Origin: JAENVU01 sp031422675
GTDB taxonomy: Bacteria > Actinomycetota > Acidimicrobiia > IMCC26256 > JAENVU01
Length of the DNA: 64,000 nucleotides
Reading direction: 5' to 3'
NCBI GenBank assembly: GCA_031422675.1
Contig: JANPMG010000084.1
Location: forward strand, 4,147-68,146
Positions 61,430 to 64,000 of the stretch are shown here, piece after piece. Below the pieces are notes generated by a model that ran no database searches, was not told the DNA's origin, and saw nothing but the letters and a program-made list of their open reading frames with translations. Position 1 is the stretch's first letter. The number at the start of each line of letters is the position of its first letter. The position numbers were made by a program, and so were the translations under genes.

Positions 61430-63316
61430 ATGCAGGAACCAATGGCGGATCTGTCCCACGATCAGGCGACCGGGCGCAAGCGCGCGCGGGTCGGCACCGG
61501 CGTCTATCTCGGCGCGGCCAGCTCCGCGCTCGTCGTGTCCTGCTTCGTGTCCTCGCCGGTCAGCTGGTTCCTGCGCGGTGGGGTCGGGCTGCTCGTCGTG
61601 ATCGCAACGTTGACTGCGGCGCGCCGGTCACACCGGATCGGTCCGAACCCCTGGTTGTGCATCGGGTTTGGCATCACCCTCTGGACGACGGGATACCTAC
61701 TCCGGGACCTCCTCACCGTTCACGGAGATCGAGCATCGTATTGGCCCGACGCGAGTGCCCTCTTGGGTTATGTCGCGATCGGCGTCGGCCTGACGATCAT
61801 CGCCCGCCTGCGAACCGACACTGCGAGCCGCATCGCGTTCCTCGACGCGTCCGTGGTGGCGATCGCGATCGCGATGTTGCTCTGGGCAGTACTCGTCACG
61901 CCGCAGGAATCCGCGTCCAGCGTCGTCGATCGGCTGGTCCGGGCGGCGTATCCACTCGGCGATGGGATCTTGATCACCATTCTCGGTTGGATGGCACTCG
62001 TTCCGGGCCGACGCTCACGTCCGTTGTCGCTACTCGGCATCGGCCTGGCATTGGTGCTCACCGCCGATGTGGTCGCCCAGATCGGCCGGCGATTTCAACG
62101 AGACCTGTCCGATCCGACCGCGGTGGCCGAGTTCGTCGCGTACGTGCTGATCGGTCTCGCGGCGCTCGGCGCCGATCGCCGGATGCATGATGTTCAGCCC
62201 GACACAGCCGACTCGTCGAGTGACACCAATCGCCTCGTGCTCCTCGGCATCGCGTTGCTCGTCGGGCCGGCGGTCAGTATTTTCGCCGACACGAGCACGA
62301 CCGAGGGTGCCGTCTTCGTCAGCGTCTGTTCCGGCCTGTTGGCAGTCGGCGTGATCGCTCGGTTCGTGAATCTGATCCACGAGAATCGGCGAGCCCACGA
62401 AGCGACCCTCACGAGTGAACGACGGTTTCGGCTCATGGCCGACAGCGCACCCGTCGGAATCTTCGAGCTGGCGCGCGGAATGCGGGTCACCTATGCGAAC
62501 CGCGAAGGGTGCTCGATGTTCGGCGATGCCGTGGTCGGCGCCACGAGCGACGCGCTGCTCGATCGAGTCGACGTCGAGAGCCGCGAACGGCTCGCCGTCG
62601 CAATGGAGCAAGTCGCGAACCGACGGCCGGCGAAGGCAGATCTGAAACTGGCGGGCACCCCGGACCGCTGGGTCTCCTGGCTCGGCGTGCCCGTCACGAC
62701 CCAGGGGCCGAACCTGCCGGCCGCGTTCGTCTCCACGCTGGACATCACCCAACTGAAGGAAGCCGAGGCGAAGCTCGGCCGGCAGGCGACTCACGATCCC
62801 CTCACGGGTCTCCCCAACCGGCGGCTGCTGCTCGAATCCTTGATCGCCGCGCTCGAGGCACTCGGCCGCGGCTATCGCACCGGAACTGTCGCGCTGATGT
62901 TCATCGACCTCGATCAGTTCAAGATCGTCAATGACGTCCTCGGCCACGACGCGGGGGACGAACTCTTGAAGACGGCCTCGGCCCGGCTTCGCAACGCGGT
63001 TCGCAACCACGACCTGGTGGCTCGGTTCGGTGGCGACGAGTTCGTGGTGCTGTTACAACACGTCTCGGACCGCGGAGAACTCCACGACGTTGCCCAGCGC
63101 ATTCTCGACGCGCTCCACGAGCCGATCGTGGTGGCCGGAACACCGGCCCAGGTCGGCGCGAGCGTCGGTATCGCAACCGCGAGCGGACCGGACGACGACC
63201 CCGACGCGCTCGTCCGCAACGCCGACGCGGCGATGTACCGCGCCAAGGAACACGGACGGGGCCGCTACGAGTTCTTCCGCCCCGACGCCGGCGGCGAACT
63301 CCACCGCACCCTCTGA
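61430..63316 (+). CDS. membrane PAS-GGDEF diguanylate cyclase
   Basis: A 628-residue protein with about eight to nine N-terminal membrane helices, one PAS domain (about 325-440; RLMADSAPVGIFELARG) and a GGDEF domain. GGDEF is at residues 534-538, with an RNHD I-site five residues earlier, so it should make c-di-GMP and be product-inhibited. The sensed signal is unknown. ATG 61430 is used; ATG 61442 is a second option. It is divergent from the P-type ATPase. Confidence 0.93.
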   Translation: MQEPMADLSHDQATGRKRARVGTGVYLGAASSALVVSCFVSSPVSWFLRGGVGLLVVIATLTAARRSHRIGPNPWLCIGFGITLWTTGYLLRDLLTVHGDRASYWPDASALLGYVAIGVGLTIIARLRTDTASRIAFLDASVVAIAIAMLLWAVLVTPQESASSVVDRLVRAAYPLGDGILITILGWMALVPGRRSRPLSLLGIGLALVLTADVVAQIGRRFQRDLSDPTAVAEFVAYVLIGLAALGADRRMHDVQPDTADSSSDTNRLVLLGIALLVGPAVSIFADTSTTEGAVFVSVCSGLLAVGVIARFVNLIHENRRAHEATLTSERRFRLMADSAPVGIFELARGMRVTYANREGCSMFGDAVVGATSDALLDRVDVESRERLAVAMEQVANRRPAKADLKLAGTPDRWVSWLGVPVTTQGPNLPAAFVSTLDITQLKEAEAKLGRQATHDPLTGLPNRRLLLESLIAALEALGRGYRTGTVALMFIDLDQFKIVNDVLGHDAGDELLKTASARLRNAVRNHDLVARFGGDEFVVLLQHVSDRGELHDVAQRILDALHEPIVVAGTPAQVGASVGIATASGPDDDPDALVRNADAAMYRAKEHGRGRYEFFRPDAGGELHRTL

Positions 63317-63365
63317 CGCCACGACGGGATACGGTCCGAAGCCACGACCGCTGAGGAGATCCCGC

Positions 63366-63764
63366 ATGAGCATCGAACTTCGCAACGTACCGGGCATGGC
63401 CGAGCCCGTCGGCTTCTCGCACATCTCGATCGCGCCACCGGGACGGATCGTCCATCTCGCCGGCCAGCCGGGGGTCAACGCCGACGGCACCTTTCCTACT
63501 GGGCTCGCGGCTCAGACCGAGCGGGCCGCGCTCAACCTCGCCGCCGCGCTCGATGCCTCGGGCGCCACCCCCGACGATCTCGTCAAGATCACGATCCTGG
63601 TCGTCGGCTGGAACGAAACGATGACCGACCAACTCTTCGAAGGCATCATCGCGGCCGCGGCCGTTCGCCCGCTCCCGGCTGTCCCCACCACCATGCACGG
63701 GGTGCAGGCGCTCTTCCAAGACGCGATGCTGGTCGAGATCGAGGGCGTGGCCGTCATTTCGTAG
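63366..63764 (+). CDS. Rid-family (YjgF/YER057c/UK114) protein
   Basis: A 132-residue Rid-fold protein. HLAGQPGVNADGTF and the end LVEIEGVAVIS (glutamate in IEG) fit the fold, and a trimer is expected. The arginine that true RidA uses for imine deamination (usually in PAR.T) is replaced, the text here being PAVPTT, so RidA-type activity is doubtful. ATG 63366 follows GAGGAGATCCCGC. The gene stands alone. Confidence 0.9.
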   Translation: MSIELRNVPGMAEPVGFSHISIAPPGRIVHLAGQPGVNADGTFPTGLAAQTERAALNLAAALDASGATPDDLVKITILVVGWNETMTDQLFEGIIAAAAVRPLPAVPTTMHGVQALFQDAMLVEIEGVAVIS

Positions 63765-63795
63765 CGGACCCGGGCTCCCTGACCCGCGGGCCCGT

Positions 63796-64000
63796 TCAGG
63801 CGGCGACGTTGATGCCGGTCCAGGGGTCGTGGTGGAGCTCGGTGCCGTCGGGTCGGTAGACGTGGAAGCGTTGGGCGTGGAACGTCGCCGTCCAGGTGGG
63901 GTGCGCGTGCAGGAACGTGTGATGGCGGCGGCAGAGCAGGAGTCCGTTCTCCGATTTCGTTTCGCCACCGTGTTCCCAATGTTGGAAGTGATGCGCGTCA
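63796..64000 (-). CDS. HNH endonuclease (13E12/DUF222 type), C-terminus, cut by window edge
   Basis: The reverse strand reads the end of a protein containing HHFQHWEHGGET, LLLCRRHHTFLH and the final DPWTGINVAA before a TGA at 63798-63796. This is the HNH metal and nuclease motif found at the end of mycobacterial 13E12 repeat (DUF222) proteins. Its upstream part lies beyond 64000. Such genes often belong to mobile families. Confidence 0.85.
   Translation of the reverse strand, partial: DAHHFQHWEHGGETKSENGLLLCRRHHTFLHAHPTWTATFHAQRFHVYRPDGTELHHDPWTGINVAA

Noticed and set aside
1..64000. Many long ORFs antisense or frame-shifted to the listed genes (for instance 42669-45263 read through, or 4403-5485)
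   Set aside because: They arise from GC-rich codon bias, have Arg/Gly/Pro-heavy text without domains, and overlap genes with clear family motifs.
1..64000. tRNA, rRNA, CRISPR arrays, insertion sequences or prophage
   Set aside because: I looked in all gaps over about 100 nt and saw no cloverleaf, rRNA text, spaced repeats, transposase or phage gene. A covariance search would be needed to exclude small RNAs.

Overview
The window is a GC-rich, tightly packed bacterial chromosome segment of about 60 protein-coding genes with short intergenic gaps and frequent GTG or TTG starts. The gene set points to an actinobacterium: a mycothiol S-conjugate amidase (Mca), an MhuD-type heme oxygenase, several luciferase-like (probably F420- or flavin-dependent) oxidoreductases, a WS/DGAT acyltransferase, a UvrD2-type helicase with an HRDC tail, an Rv1264-like adenylate cyclase and a 13E12-type HNH endonuclease. 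The mix of acyl-CoA metabolism, DUF6285 and DUF7064-type proteins and GGDEF membrane proteins suggests class Acidimicrobiia, but this is inference. I saw no rRNA, tRNA, CRISPR array, insertion sequence or replication origin.

Layout. 1-6.6 kb: acyl-CoA ligase (cut by the window edge) coupled to a heme-degrading monooxygenase, a PAC2 protein, a luciferase-like oxidoreductase, and galT and galK flanking an opposite-strand membrane protein. 6.7-11.9 kb: a GGDEF-EAL membrane protein, then a leftward group holding a divergent S-adenosylmethionine-decarboxylase-fold protein translationally coupled to an acyl-homoserine-lactone-synthase/GNAT-like protein, a BtuF-like protein and a PH-SHOCT membrane protein. 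11.9-19 kb: uvrD2, a PLP decarboxylase, a DUF4214-methyltransferase, a nuclease, a LemA-like protein and purK. 19-21 kb: two secreted Ala/Pro-rich proteins and a ferric-reductase-like heme membrane protein. 21-33.5 kb: lipid and small-molecule catabolism (CaiB, SMP-30, phytanoyl-CoA dioxygenase, ACAD10-like kinase, EtfAB, geranylgeranyl reductase, alcohol dehydrogenase) plus exonuclease III. 33.5-38.2 kb: a decayed acyl-CoA dehydrogenase, a TetR regulator divergent from an AurF-like diiron oxygenase, GrpB and a VapBC toxin-antitoxin pair. 38.2-52.6 kb: acyl-CoA carboxylase, dioxygenase, luciferase-like enzymes, a RecB-like nuclease, PAP2 phosphatase, WS/DGAT, quinone oxidoreductase, thiolase, a large secreted Calx-beta/propeller protein and a YdjC deacetylase. 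52.6-56.3 kb: a leftward run of acyl-CoA dehydrogenase, adenylate cyclase, Mca and SCP2 protein. 56.4-64 kb: VanW protein, a secreted internally duplicated protein, a P-type ATPase, a PAS-GGDEF protein, a Rid-family protein and the end of an HNH endonuclease.

How the genes work together. Many encode fatty-acid, sterol or branched-lipid turnover: CoA ligase, acyl-CoA dehydrogenase, Etf electron acceptors, CaiB-type CoA transferase, thiolase, carboxylase and SCP2 carrier. A second theme is nucleotide signalling: two c-di-GMP membrane enzymes, one adenylate cyclase and one stand-alone cNMP-binding protein. The most unusual locus is the coupled AdoMetDC-like/LuxI-GNAT-like pair at 9108-10351, which looks like a compact, uncharacterised small-molecule pathway. 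Smaller curiosities are a triple 14-nt ATG repeat that forms two 5-codon minicistrons in front of a luciferase-like gene (43701-43731), and several operator-like inverted repeats in divergent promoters.
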